64,000 nt of DNA from Streptomyces echinoruber (GCF_014651135.1 NZ_BMWH01000019.1:14646-78645); one strand, 5' to 3'; numbered from the stretch's first letter, positions 25,905 to 34,845 are shown. The notes: generated by a model not told the origin, from the letters alone. Numbers and translations are program-made.

Positions 25905-27218
25905 ATGCCCATGGCAAGAAAGGGGCGCGCTCGCAGGCGCGCCGCCCTCGGCCTGTCCCTGGCCGCCCTCGCCGCCGCCGGCGCGGCCACCGGCACCGGC
26001 CCGGCCGCCGCCCAGCCCAAGGCGGCCTCCGCCGCGGCCGCCGAGTGCAGCGCCGCCTACCGGATCGAGCAGAAGCTCTCCACCGGCACCACCTGGCGGA
26101 TGTGCTGGCACTACGAGCGCGAGGCCGGCCTCGTCCTGGAGCACGTCTCCTACCAGCCGCCCGGCGAGTCCCACCCGATCAAGGTCCTGGCCACCGCCAA
26201 GCTCGCCCAGATCCACGTTCCCTACGACGACGGCTCCGTCGAGTACAGCGACCTGACGGAGGCCGGCTTCGGCGAGGGCGTGCAGAACCTCTCACCCGCC
26301 GAGTGCCCCGGCGGCACCATCAAGACCGTCCGCGTCCCCGGCGCCGAAGGACAGGCCGACGCCAAGGGCCTGTGCACCACCACACGCGCGCGCGGGCACG
26401 CCTACCGCATGCAGAGCGACTCCGGCCGGGTCTACCAGGAGCAGGGCAAGGACCTGCTGGTCTACACCGTCAACAAGGTCGGCTGGTACGAGTACATCAC
26501 CGAGTGGCGCTTCCAGGACGACGGCACCATCGGCATGAACGTCGGCGCCACCGGCAGCCTCTCGCCCTACGACTACGACGCCGGCGACGGCCGCGGCTGG
26601 CCGCTGGGCAACGGCGCCCGCGCCTACGCCACCAGCCACAGTCACAACGTCTTCTGGCGGCTCAACTTCGACCTCGACGGCTCCGCCAAGGCGAAGGTCG
26701 AGCAGTACGACTCCACCGTCAGCGCACCCGCGCACGGGCAGCAGGCCCCCAGCAACAAGACCACCCGCACGAAGATCACCAAGGAGCTCGCCGGCGACGC
26801 GAAGAACATGCGCTGGTGGCGGATCGTCAGCGCGACCGGCCGGAACAAGGACCAGCACCCGCGCTCCTACGAGATCGTCCCCGGCGCCGGCGCCAAGTAC
26901 CCCGCCCGCGGCTACACCCGGCACGACGTGTACTTCACCGAGTACAACAAGTGCGAGCAGTTCGCCAGCGACAACCTGCGCGACTGCGGCGCCGGGCACG
27001 GCAAGTCCGTCGACACGTGGGTCAACGGCCAGACCCTCACCCACCCGGTGGTGTGGGTGAACGTCGGCTTCCACCACGTCGCGCGCGACGAGGACCAGCA
27101 GCCCATGCCCGTCCACTGGCAGGGCTTCTCCCTGGTCCCGCGCGACGTCACCGCTATGAATCCGCTCACTCCGGCGGATCTCGCGGACCAGAACGGGCGC
27201 CCCCGCGAAGGAAGTTGA
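25905..27218 (+). CDS. Secreted copper amine oxidase catalytic domain (short form)
   Basis: 437 residues with an Arg-rich signal peptide (1-47); an AGGAG site precedes ATG 25905, and ATG 25911 is also possible. The copper amine oxidase catalytic fold is recognisable: base Asp candidate D116 in SDLTEAGFGE, TPQ-precursor Tyr candidate Y195 in GWYEYI, copper ligands H245 and H247 in SHSHNVF, and H391 in HHVARDEDQQPMP. Typical enzymes are about 640 residues with N-terminal domains that are missing here. The Asn that normally precedes the TPQ tyrosine is Trp (W194). The enzyme class oxidises primary amines to aldehydes, H2O2 and ammonia. Activity is uncertain given the Asn change. Confidence 0.82.
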   Translation: MPMARKGRARRRAALGLSLAALAAAGAATGTGPAAAQPKAASAAAAECSAAYRIEQKLSTGTTWRMCWHYEREAGLVLEHVSYQPPGESHPIKVLATAKLAQIHVPYDDGSVEYSDLTEAGFGEGVQNLSPAECPGGTIKTVRVPGAEGQADAKGLCTTTRARGHAYRMQSDSGRVYQEQGKDLLVYTVNKVGWYEYITEWRFQDDGTIGMNVGATGSLSPYDYDAGDGRGWPLGNGARAYATSHSHNVFWRLNFDLDGSAKAKVEQYDSTVSAPAHGQQAPSNKTTRTKITKELAGDAKNMRWWRIVSATGRNKDQHPRSYEIVPGAGAKYPARGYTRHDVYFTEYNKCEQFASDNLRDCGAGHGKSVDTWVNGQTLTHPVVWVNVGFHHVARDEDQQPMPVHWQGFSLVPRDVTAMNPLTPADLADQNGRPREGS

Positions 27219-27321
27219 GAAACATCCCGGCCCATCCGGCTGCAACGCCACCCCCATGCGGAGTACTCTTCCTTGATCGTTGAGACGGGGAGAGCCCGGG
27301 GGAGCGGAAGGCGGTGCACGG

Positions 27322-28560
27322 GTGGGCTCGGGAGGGCTGGAGCTGCCCCCTGGTGACGAGGGTCACGAGGGAAACTCCGCGGACGTCCCGCCCGGCGCGG
27401 TGTCCCTGGCCCGGCCGATGGACGCGGGGTCCATCGGTCCGGAGCTGGAGTGGGACGCCGACGCCTGGCGCGAGGTGCGGACGCGCGCCCAGCGGGCCGG
27501 CCGGGCCTACATCTGGCTGAACCTCGTCGAGCAGCGGATGCGCGCCGTCGTCGCCGCCGTGCTGCGCCCGGTCTACGAACCCGTGCACGGCGGCGACTGG
27601 GTGGTCGCCGCGGCCGGCCCCAGCGGCCAGGAGTGGGTGCAGCGCGCGGCCGCCGTCCGCGAGGTCAGCCGCCGCAAGGGCTACCTGCTCGACCCGGCCG
27701 ACGACAACGTGCTCAGCTTCCTGACGCTGCCGCAGCTGCGCGAGCTGATGGTGCAGCACTGGCCGTGCTTCGAGCCGTACATCGACGACCGCCGGGACGT
27801 CGAACTCGCCCTGGACGAACTCGAGGTCACCCGCAACGTCGTCTCCCGCAACCGCGCCCTGTCCGAGGCCGTCCTCGCCCAGGCGGAGCGGGCCTCGGCC
27901 CGGCTGCTGGAGCTGCTCGGCGCCGGCGGCGACGTGCCCTCCGCGCGCCGGCTGCCCGTGGACGCCGTCGAGGACCTGGTCGGCGACCGGTATGCCGACG
28001 TGGTCGCCGTGCACCCGGACCGGGTGCGGCTGCTGCGGCAGTTCCCCGCCGAGGACATCTTCGGCGGTGCCCGCCGGCTGGACGCCATGGGCATCGGCCT
28101 CAACCTGCTCGTGCAGAACTTCTCCGGCCGCCGCCTGGTACGGGTCGCCGAGGCCGGCTGCCGGGTGCGGCTGCTGTTCCTCAACCCGGCCTCCAGCGCG
28201 GTCAAGCGGCGCGAACGCGAACTCGGCATCAAACGCGGGGAGCTGGCGCGCGCCGTGGAGACCAACATCCTGCACATGCGCCGCGTGCGCTCCCGGCTGC
28301 GCGACCCGGGCGCCTTCGAGATCCAGGTCTACGACGAGACGCCGCGCTGCACCGCCTACCTCGTGGACGGCGACGGCCCCGACGGCATCGCGGTCGTCCA
28401 GTCCTACCTGCGCCGGGCCCGGGGCATGGAGGCGCCCGTGCTGGTGCTGCGCAACGGGACCAGGGTGGTGAAGTCGGGCCAGCCGGACGAAGGCGGTCTT
28501 TTCTCCGCATACCGCGAGGAGTTCGAGCTGATGTGGGCGGATTCGCGGCCGGTGTCCTGA
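27322..28560 (+). CDS. SAV2148-family HEPN-domain protein
   Basis: 412 residues from GTG 27322, with GGAAGG upstream; ATG 27418 is an alternative. The N-terminal half is helical and resembles the Swt1-like HEPN domain group (AWREVRTRAQRAGRAYIWLNLVEQ and ALDELEVTRNVVSRNRAL; the RNxxxH-like end of the HEPN motif is only partial). The C-terminal half has an alpha/beta part: SGRRLVRVAEAGCRVRLLFLN, VQSYLRRARGMEAPVLVL. Proteins of this length are a conserved Streptomyces family of unknown role. HEPN domains are often RNA-binding or RNases in stress and defence. No antitoxin-like partner lies beside it. Confidence 0.8.
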   Translation: MGSGGLELPPGDEGHEGNSADVPPGAVSLARPMDAGSIGPELEWDADAWREVRTRAQRAGRAYIWLNLVEQRMRAVVAAVLRPVYEPVHGGDWVVAAAGPSGQEWVQRAAAVREVSRRKGYLLDPADDNVLSFLTLPQLRELMVQHWPCFEPYIDDRRDVELALDELEVTRNVVSRNRALSEAVLAQAERASARLLELLGAGGDVPSARRLPVDAVEDLVGDRYADVVAVHPDRVRLLRQFPAEDIFGGARRLDAMGIGLNLLVQNFSGRRLVRVAEAGCRVRLLFLNPASSAVKRRERELGIKRGELARAVETNILHMRRVRSRLRDPGAFEIQVYDETPRCTAYLVDGDGPDGIAVVQSYLRRARGMEAPVLVLRNGTRVVKSGQPDEGGLFSAYREEFELMWADSRPVS

Positions 28561-28707
28561 CGATGGTTCGTCGCGGGCCGATCACTGCTCGGGGGGCGGT
28601 GCGCCGGCGCGGGGCGCGGCGGGGCGGGAGGCGGCCCTTCGAATGTCAGTGGCGCGTGCGATCGTGGAGGCCACCGGGGGAGAGCACCACCGAGGAGGGG
28701 GACCGCC

Positions 28708-29430
28708 ATGGGCTGGCACCGTGAGCTGCTGATCGGCTTCGACCTGGAGACGACCGGCACGGATCCGCGCGAGGCGCGCATCGTCACCGGCGCGGTCGTC
28801 GAGGTCAGGGCGGGCGAGCCGGTCGGGCGCCGGGAGTGGCTGGCGGACCCGGGCGTGGAGATCCCCGCGGACGCCCAGGCCGTGCACGGCATCAGCACCC
28901 AGCGCGCCACTGCCGAGGGCCGGCCCGCCGACCGGGTCGCCGACGCCATCGCCGACGTCCTGACGGGCTACTGGAAGAAGGGCGTGCCGGTGGTCGTCTA
29001 CAACGCCGCCTTCGACCTGACGCTGCTGTCGGCCGAGCTGCGCCGCCACGGCCTGCCGTCCCTGAGCGACCGCCTCGGCGGCGCGGCCCCCGCCCCGGTC
29101 GTCGACCCGTACACCATCGACCGCTGGGCCGACCGCTACCGCCGCGGCAAGCGCACCCTGGAAGCGGTCTGCGCCCACTACGGCGTCCCCCTCGACGCCG
29201 CCCACGACGCCACCGCCGACGCCCTGGCCGCCGCCCGCCTCGCCCACGCCCTCGCCGTCCACCACCCCGGGATCGCCGCGCTCGGCCTCGCCGAACTGCA
29301 CCGGCGCCAGATGGTGTGGCACGCGGAGTGGGCCGCCGGCCTGCAGTCCTTCCTGCGCCGCAAGGGCGACGCGACGGCGGTCGTCGACGGGGGGTGGCCG
29401 GTGCGGGAGACGGCGGACGAGAGGGTGTGA
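28708..29430 (+). CDS. DnaQ-like DEDDh 3'-5' exonuclease
   Basis: 240 residues from ATG 28708, with GAGGAGGGGGACC upstream. All four acidic motifs are present: GFDLETTGTDP (Asp and Glu), YNAAFDLTLL (Asp), and the Exo III motif HDATADALAAA (His and Asp). It has the length of stand-alone epsilon-type exonucleases. It would remove nucleotides from DNA 3' ends in proofreading, repair or turnover. No polymerase domain is attached, though such proteins are often annotated as polymerase III epsilon. It is followed by a stop-spanning repeat. Confidence 0.92.
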   Translation: MGWHRELLIGFDLETTGTDPREARIVTGAVVEVRAGEPVGRREWLADPGVEIPADAQAVHGISTQRATAEGRPADRVADAIADVLTGYWKKGVPVVVYNAAFDLTLLSAELRRHGLPSLSDRLGGAAPAPVVDPYTIDRWADRYRRGKRTLEAVCAHYGVPLDAAHDATADALAAARLAHALAVHHPGIAALGLAELHRRQMVWHAEWAAGLQSFLRRKGDATAVVDGGWPVRETADERV

Positions 29431-29456
29431 CGGTGGACGAGAGGGTGGGACGGCGG
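29409..29456. repeat. 20-bp tandem duplication spanning the exonuclease stop
   Basis: Two 20-bp units (29409-29428 and 29429-29448; GACGGYGGACGAGAGGGTGK) and the first 8 bp of a third cover the last codons and TGA of the exonuclease gene. The remaining 29457-29591 holds GACGTGCCTGCC-type repeats and no gene. Confidence 0.85.
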
Positions 29457-29591
29457 TCCGGGCACGGGCGGGCGTCCAGGTCCATGCGCCGGTCGCCGGG
29501 GACGTGCCTGCCACCGGAGACATGCCTGCCGCCGGGGACGGCCGCGGGGACGTGCCGCGCGGCGCGCCGGTCCGGCTCCGGCAGGCGGGGT

Positions 29592-30455
29592 TCAGAACGG
29601 GTACCAGCGCACCGTCTCGTCCCCGTCCCGCAGCGACGCCACCCGGCGGCGGAACTCGGCCAGCGCCTTCGGGTTGGCGGGGGCGTGCTGGGCGACCCAC
29701 GCGCAACTGGCGGTCTCGCGGGCGCCGCGCAGGACGGAGCAGCCCTCCCACGCGCGCACGTCCCAGCCGTAGGCGCCGGTGAAGGCGTCGTACGCCTCGG
29801 TGGACAGGCCGTAGCGGTCGTGGGAGAGGGCCATGACCACCAGGTCGTGCTCGCGCAGGTCGGCGGAGAAGGTCTCCAGGTCGACCAGGACGGGCCCGTC
29901 GGGGCCGACGTGCACGTTGCGCGGGAGGGCGTCGCCGTGGATGGGGCCGGGCGGCAGGTGCGGGGTGAGCGCGGCGGCCTGCGCGGCGTAGGCGTCGCGG
30001 CGCTCGCGCAGGTAGGCGGCGTCCCCCGGGTCGATCGCGTCGCCCGCGAGCCGCAGCCAGCGCTCGACCCCACCCAGCAGGTCGCGGGCCGGCAGCGGGA
30101 ACGGAGGGGCGGGCAGGGCGTGCACGACGCGCAGCAGCTCGGCAAGGTCATCGGGGCCGGCGGGCCGCACCGCGTCGGGCAGGCGGTGCCACACGGTCAC
30201 CGGGTGCCCGTCGACCAGCAGCGCCTCCGGCTCGGCCGCCCGCACCGCGGGGACGCCCGCCTCGGCGAGCCAGAGCGCGACGGCGAGTTCGCGGCGCGCC
30301 CGGTCCAGGAGCTCCGCGTCGCGGCCCACCTTGACCACGAGGTCGTCCGCGGCGAACACCGCGTTCTCGCCCAGGGCGAGCAGCCGGGCCTGTGCCGTCC
30401 GGCCCGGCAGCACCCCCGCCGCGGCCAGGACGTCCCGCGCCCGTGCCTCGTCCAT
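29592..30455 (-). CDS. Aminoglycoside phosphotransferase (APH)-family kinase
   Basis: 287 residues from ATG 30455. It has an intact APH catalytic core: HGDALPRNVHV (catalytic Asp, metal Asn) and the DFG-like VDLETFS. Upstream are a nucleotide-binding lobe with LGENAVFAADDLVVKV (Lys) and the linker VTVWHRLPDAV. The substrate could be an aminoglycoside, a sugar, choline or another hydroxyl compound; nothing here decides it. In contrast to the APH-like gene at 13.7 kb, all catalytic residues are kept. The gene converges with the exonuclease and has a repeat-rich upstream region. Confidence 0.88.
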   Translation of the reverse strand: MDEARARDVLAAAGVLPGRTAQARLLALGENAVFAADDLVVKVGRDAELLDRARRELAVALWLAEAGVPAVRAAEPEALLVDGHPVTVWHRLPDAVRPAGPDDLAELLRVVHALPAPPFPLPARDLLGGVERWLRLAGDAIDPGDAAYLRERRDAYAAQAAALTPHLPPGPIHGDALPRNVHVGPDGPVLVDLETFSADLREHDLVVMALSHDRYGLSTEAYDAFTGAYGWDVRAWEGCSVLRGARETASCAWVAQHAPANPKALAEFRRRVASLRDGDETVRWYPF

Positions 30456-30520
30456 CGTCCGCCTCCCCGTGTCCCCTGTCGGTGGCCTGTCCGTGCCTGT
30501 CGACGCCTGTCCGTGTCTGT

Positions 30521-30568
30521 CCGTCGTCGTACGGCCCCGTCGTCGTACGGCCCCGTCGTCGTACGGCC
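30521..30568. repeat. 16-bp tandem repeat (3 exact units)
   Basis: Three exact copies of CCGTCGTCGTACGGCC lie at 30521, 30537 and 30553. They are preceded by CCTGTCCGTG-type 12-bp repeats that begin about 25 bp upstream of the APH start codon. Confidence 0.92.
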
Positions 30569-30699
30569 CTGTCCGCCGCCGTCCGGCATCCGGGCGGCGC
30601 ACCCGTCGCGGCGGCGGCCCGCCGGAAAGTGTCGCATTCGGGGCGGGGCGCGGCGCACGGCGGTACCCGGCGGACGGACGGTGGGCGGGCGGCGCGGCG

Positions 30700-30749
30700 T
30701 CGCAGGAAGCCGCAGGAAGCCGCAGGAAGCCGCAGGAAGTCGCAGGAAC
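30700..30749. repeat. 10-bp tandem repeat (5 units)
   Basis: Five consecutive CGCAGGAAGC units (the last degenerate) lie in the 402-bp gap between the APH and MMPL genes. No gene was recognised in this gap. Unlike most repeats here, the unit length is not a multiple of three. Confidence 0.92.
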
Positions 30750-30857
30750 AGCAACCGGGCGTGACCGGACGGAAAGCGGGGTCCGTCGGCTCCCCCGTGA
30801 CCGACGGGCCCCGCGCGGGCGGCGGGCGGCGTCCGGATGCCGCCCACCGCCCCGGTA

Positions 30858-33113
30858 TCACACCGGCAGCCGCTCCCCCTCCCGCCGGTCCGCCGCGGCG
30901 GCGAGCGCCGCGGGCGACTCGTCGTGGGTGAGGTCGGGCAGGCGGTGCAGCCAGCGCGGCAGGTACCAGTTGCGCTCGCCGAGGAGGGCCATCACCGCGG
31001 GCAGCAGCACACCGCGGATGACGGTGGCGTCGATGAGGACGGCGGCGGCGAGACCCACGCCCATCTGCTTCATCGACTGCATGGACAGCGTGCCGAAGAT
31101 CGCGAACACCGCGACCATGATCACGGCGGCGCTGGTGACCACCCCGGCCGTGGTGACCACGCCGTGCCGGATGGCGTCCCGGGTGGTACGGCCCTGCAGT
31201 CGTGCCTCGCGGATGCGGGAGACGACGAACACGTGGTAGTCCATCGACAGGCCGAACAGGATCACGAACAGGAACAGCGGCAGCCAGGTGATGATGGCGC
31301 CCACGCCCTGCGCGCCCACCAGCGAGGCGCCCCAGCCGTGCTGGAAGACGGCGACGAGGATGCCGTAGGCGGCCGCCACCGACAGCAGGTTGAGCAGGAT
31401 CGACGTGATCGCCACGGTCAGCGAGCGGAACGACAGCAGCATCAGCAGGAAGGCGAACACCACGACGAACACGAACACCGGGGCCACGGAGCCGACCAGC
31501 TGGTCGTTGAAGTCGTGCGAGCCGGCGACCTCCCCGGTGATGGGCGCCTGGACGCCCGGCACCCTGCCCAGCGTGGCGGGCCGCACCTCGTCGCGCAGTT
31601 TCTCCAGGCCGGTGCCGGCCTTGTCCAGGTCGGAGCCGCCGACCAGCGGGACGTCGACGACGGCGACGTTCTGCGCCGCGTGCACCTTGATCTCCACCGG
31701 GCCGCGGGAGGCGCCGGAGCTGACGGCCGCCTCCTGGAAGCGGGCCAGTGCGCCGCGCACCTCGGGGGCCTGGATGTCCTTCGCCCTGACGACGACCTCG
31801 GCCGGCTGCGACCCGCCGGGGAAGGCCGCGTTGACCCGCTGGTAGGTCGCGACGATCGGCAGGGAGTCGCCGAACTCCTGGTCCAGGGTGAGGTTCTGCG
31901 TCTTCATGCCGACCGCGGGCGCGGCCACGGCCAGCAGCGCGCCGGCCGCGACGAGCACCGACACCAGGGGGCGGGCGAGCACCCCGCGCAGCACGGTGTT
32001 CCAGAAGCGGCTGCCCTCACCGCGCGCGGTCCGCCGCCGCTGCGCCCGGTGCAGGAACGGCACGCGGCCCTTCTCCACCCGCTCGCCCAGCAGGGACAGC
32101 AGCGCCGGCAGCACGGTCACCGAGCCCACCATGGCCACCGCGACCACGATCAGCGAGGCCAGGCCCATCGCCTCGAAGTCGGCGAGCCCGGTGAAGAGCA
32201 TGCCCGCCATGGCCACGCACACCGTGACACCGGAGACGACGATCGCGCGGCCGCTGGTGGCGGCGGCGATCCGCAGGGCGGTGCGCGCGTCCCGGCCGGC
32301 GGCGCGCTCCTCGCGCTCGCGGCGCAGGTAGAACAGGCAGTAGTCGACGCCGACGGCCATGCCGACCAGCAGCATCACCGAGTTGGCCACGTCGCTCATC
32401 GGCATCAGGTGGCTGACGACGCCCATCAGGCCCATCGTGGCCATGATCGCGGTGAGGGCGAGCGCCACCGGCAGCAGCGCCGCCACCAGGGCGCCGAACG
32501 CGATCAGCAGGATGCCGAGGGCGACCGGCACCGCCGAGTACTCGGCCTTCTGGAAGTCGTCGCCGAAGGCGTCGTCGAAGGTCTTCTGCATGCTCGCGCC
32601 GCCGATCTCCTCGATCCGCACCGAGGAGTGGTCCCGCTGCACCCCGGCGACGGCGTCGAGGACGGGCTCCACCCGCTCCCCGGCGGTGTCCGCGTCGCCC
32701 TTCACGTCGAACTGCACCAGCGCGCTGCGGCCGTCCTTCGAGATCGTCCGCGTGTCGTAGGGCGAGCGCACGTCCGTGACGCGGCCGGTGGACCGCACCG
32801 CCCGCACCACGTCGTCCACCGCGGCCCGGAACCCGGCGTCGGTCGCCTTCGGACCGGGGCCCTTCGCCTGGACGAGGACGGTCTCGCCGGCCGGTTCCTC
32901 GATCCCCGCGTCCTCGATGATCCTGGCGGCGGTGTGCGTCTCTCCGCGGAGCTGGTCGCTGTCCTTGACGTCGACCCGGCCGGCCGCCGAGCCCAGCCCC
33001 ATGGCCAGGACGACGAACAGCACCCAGATGCCCACGGCCGCCCATCGGTGCCGCGCGCTCCAGCCGCCGGCCCGGGCGGCGAGGCCGCGTACCTGATGTG
33101 GTTCCTTCCCCAT
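30858..33113 (-). CDS. MMPL-family RND transporter
   Basis: 751 residues from ATG 33113, with GGAAGG nearby. It shows two RND halves, each with one helix, a large extracytoplasmic domain and five further helices. The Asp-Tyr proton-relay pairs of MMPL transporters are visible in GVDYCLFYLRREREE and GLSMDYHVFVVSRIREA. Family members export lipids, glycolipids or antibiotics using the proton gradient, and Streptomyces paralogues often serve secondary metabolism. It stands alone, divergent from the DUF1697 gene, so the cargo is unknown. Confidence 0.93.
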   Translation of the reverse strand: MGKEPHQVRGLAARAGGWSARHRWAAVGIWVLFVVLAMGLGSAAGRVDVKDSDQLRGETHTAARIIEDAGIEEPAGETVLVQAKGPGPKATDAGFRAAVDDVVRAVRSTGRVTDVRSPYDTRTISKDGRSALVQFDVKGDADTAGERVEPVLDAVAGVQRDHSSVRIEEIGGASMQKTFDDAFGDDFQKAEYSAVPVALGILLIAFGALVAALLPVALALTAIMATMGLMGVVSHLMPMSDVANSVMLLVGMAVGVDYCLFYLRREREERAAGRDARTALRIAAATSGRAIVVSGVTVCVAMAGMLFTGLADFEAMGLASLIVVAVAMVGSVTVLPALLSLLGERVEKGRVPFLHRAQRRRTARGEGSRFWNTVLRGVLARPLVSVLVAAGALLAVAAPAVGMKTQNLTLDQEFGDSLPIVATYQRVNAAFPGGSQPAEVVVRAKDIQAPEVRGALARFQEAAVSSGASRGPVEIKVHAAQNVAVVDVPLVGGSDLDKAGTGLEKLRDEVRPATLGRVPGVQAPITGEVAGSHDFNDQLVGSVAPVFVFVVVFAFLLMLLSFRSLTVAITSILLNLLSVAAAYGILVAVFQHGWGASLVGAQGVGAIITWLPLFLFVILFGLSMDYHVFVVSRIREARLQGRTTRDAIRHGVVTTAGVVTSAAVIMVAVFAIFGTLSMQSMKQMGVGLAAAVLIDATVIRGVLLPAVMALLGERNWYLPRWLHRLPDLTHDESPAALAAAADRREGERLPV

Positions 33114-33339
33114 GACGGGCTTGCCCCCTCGAGCGGGGCGGCGGCCCCCTGCCACCGCCTGACCTCTCGACCGTATGGGCCGGACAAGGACGTCTCGTCG
33201 TGCTGCCCGGTGACATCCCCGCAGGTCCGGCTCCTCCCGCCGGAGGCCGCCGCTCACCGCGCGGGAGGACTCCGGTCCCTTACACCTATCGGTGCTTCTC
33301 GGGGTCACCACTCAGGGAGTCACCGCTCGGGGACGGCCC

Positions 33340-33351
33340 TAGGGTGGGCCC
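33340..33351 (+). promoter_or_regulatory. Candidate leaderless promoter of the DUF1697 gene
   Basis: TAGGGT (33340-33345) lies 6 nt before the ATG and no Shine-Dalgarno sequence is present. The same TAGGGTGGGCC string precedes the VOC gene at 60795. Confidence 0.55.
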
Positions 33352-33897
33352 ATGACGATGTACGCGGCGCTGCTGCGCGGGGTCAACGTGGGCGGCAACC
33401 GGAGGCTCCCGATGGCGGAGCTGCGCACCCTGATGCAGCAGCTCGGCCACGACCGGGTCCGCACCCACCTGCAGAGCGGACAGGCCGTCTTCGCCGCCGC
33501 GCACGGCGACGAGGACGTTCTGGCCGCCGAGCTCGCGGACGCGATCGAGGAGCGGTTCGGCTTCCGGGCCGGCGTGATCGTCCGCGGCCACGCCTATCTG
33601 GCCTCCGTCGTTGCGGCCTGCCCGTTCCCGGCCGCCGAGCCGGCGGCGAGGCAACTGCACGTCACCTACTTCGACCGGCCCGTCGACCCCGGCCGCTTCG
33701 CCGGCATCGACCCGGACGCCTTCCGGCCCGAGGAGTTCCGCCTCGGCGACCGCTGCCTGTACCTCCACGCCCCCGGCGGCCTGGGCCGCTCCCGGCTCGC
33801 CGCGCGGCTGGCCCGGCCCCGGCTGCTCGACGGCCTGGTCGCCACCACCCGCAACTGGAACACCGCCGTCAAGCTCGCGGAGCTGACGGACGACTGA
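33352..33897 (+). CDS. DUF1697 family protein
   Basis: 181 residues with the DUF1697 signature at the N-terminus (YAALLRGVNVGGNRRLPMAEL), a second motif LQSGQAVFAA, and the C-terminal LVATTRNWNTAVKLAEL. Cytoplasmic, no signal peptide. DUF1697 proteins are common in actinobacteria and have no established function. It appears to be a single-gene unit with a leaderless start. Confidence 0.92.
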   Translation: MTMYAALLRGVNVGGNRRLPMAELRTLMQQLGHDRVRTHLQSGQAVFAAAHGDEDVLAAELADAIEERFGFRAGVIVRGHAYLASVVAACPFPAAEPAARQLHVTYFDRPVDPGRFAGIDPDAFRPEEFRLGDRCLYLHAPGGLGRSRLAARLARPRLLDGLVATTRNWNTAVKLAELTDD

Positions 33898-33970
33898 GCG
33901 CGGGCGCGGGCCGCGGGTGCCGGACGGCACGGGCGTCGCGTTTCTTCAAGAACCCCGGGCGCGCCGTTCC

Positions 33971-33983
33971 TAGCGTGGGGCGC
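33971..33983 (+). promoter_or_regulatory. Candidate leaderless promoter of the TIGR03086-type gene
   Basis: TAGCGT (33971-33976) is followed by 7 nt and ATG 33984, without a ribosome-binding site. Confidence 0.5.
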
Positions 33984-34616
33984 ATGAACGGCAACGACGC
34001 GAACCGCCCGACACGGCAGGACATCCACCGGTACATGACCGAGTGCGCCGCCGAGGCCGCCCGCATCGCGCGCGGCGTCCCGGCGGACCGCCTCACCGAA
34101 CCCACGCACTGCCCCGACTGGGACCTGCGCGACCTGGTCAACCACTGGGTGCTGTACACCTCGTACGGTCTGGAGCACCGCGCCCGGCGCACCCCGCTGC
34201 CCGAGGAGCTGACCGCCCGGGACTTCACCGCCGACCCCGGCTGGGCCGAGGCGTACGCCGCTCAACTCGACCGCGCCGTCGCCGCCTGGGCGGACCCGGC
34301 GGTGTGGGAGGGCGAGGTCGACCTGGGGCCGGCGGCGATCCCGGCCGTCGACATCGCCTCGATGATCGTCAAGGAGATGGCGGTGCACGGCTGGGACGTC
34401 GCCGTCGCGACCGGGCAGGAGGTGCGGATCTCCGACGAGGCGGCCCGCTTCGTCCTCGACGTCGTCCTCACCCACGGCGACCTCTACCGCAGGTACGGCG
34501 GCTTCGCCGACCCGGTGCCCGTCCCCGGCGACGCCCCCGCCTTCGACCGCGCGCTCGCCGCCAGTGGCCGCGACCCGCGGCGGGCGTCCCCCGCACGCCC
34601 GGCCCCGCACCTGTGA
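33984..34616 (+). CDS. TIGR03086-type metal-binding / maleylpyruvate-isomerase-like protein
   Basis: 210 residues. The four-helix DinB/MDMPI fold is suggested by TECAAEAARIARGVPADRLTEPT, HCPDWDLRDLVNHW, and IVKEMAVHGWDVAVATGQE with a His. These three helices carry the metal-binding positions of mycothiol-dependent isomerases. Many actinobacterial members are uncharacterised, and some use mycothiol as cofactor. No substrate can be inferred from neighbours. The gene end is duplicated in tandem after the stop. Confidence 0.85.
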   Translation: MNGNDANRPTRQDIHRYMTECAAEAARIARGVPADRLTEPTHCPDWDLRDLVNHWVLYTSYGLEHRARRTPLPEELTARDFTADPGWAEAYAAQLDRAVAAWADPAVWEGEVDLGPAAIPAVDIASMIVKEMAVHGWDVAVATGQEVRISDEAARFVLDVVLTHGDLYRRYGGFADPVPVPGDAPAFDRALAASGRDPRRASPARPAPHL

Positions 34617-34655
34617 CCCTTACGGGCCCAACACCTGTGACATTTACGGGCCTTG
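34608..34655. repeat. 24-bp tandem duplication spanning the TIGR03086-gene stop
   Basis: Units at 34608-34631 and 34632-34655 share CACCTGTGAC-TTACGGGCC. The TGA in the first is the stop codon. A GTGACGCTGA remnant follows. Confidence 0.85.
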
Positions 34656-34795
34656 TGACGCTGAAGAGAGAAACGGGCCGTCTGCGGACCGGTACGGCGG
34701 GGGAGCGCCGGACCGCGGGCGGCCCGTTCCGCACCCGGACGGGCGGCGCACGGCACCGGATCCGCCGGGGTGTCAGGGCGTCGGGGGAGCCGCCC

Positions 34796-34834
34796 GGCGC
34801 GTTCCGGCGGGGCGTGCCCCCGCCGGAACGCGCC
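34796..34834. terminator. Strong bidirectional hairpin terminator
   Basis: A perfect 17-bp stem (34796-34812 with 34818-34834; arms begin GGCGCGTTCCGG) and a 5-nt loop lie between convergent genes, 11 nt beyond the end of the last gene of the sulfur operon. It is the strongest hairpin seen in the window and can terminate both directions. Confidence 0.92.
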
Positions 34835-34845
34835 GTTGACGGCTG

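Noticed and set aside
30837..34616. Very long plus-strand open frame (over 1200 codons)
   Set aside because: It is antisense to the MMPL gene for most of its length, has His/Arg/Gly-rich filler sequence and only becomes real (TIGR03086 protein) at its last 210 codons.
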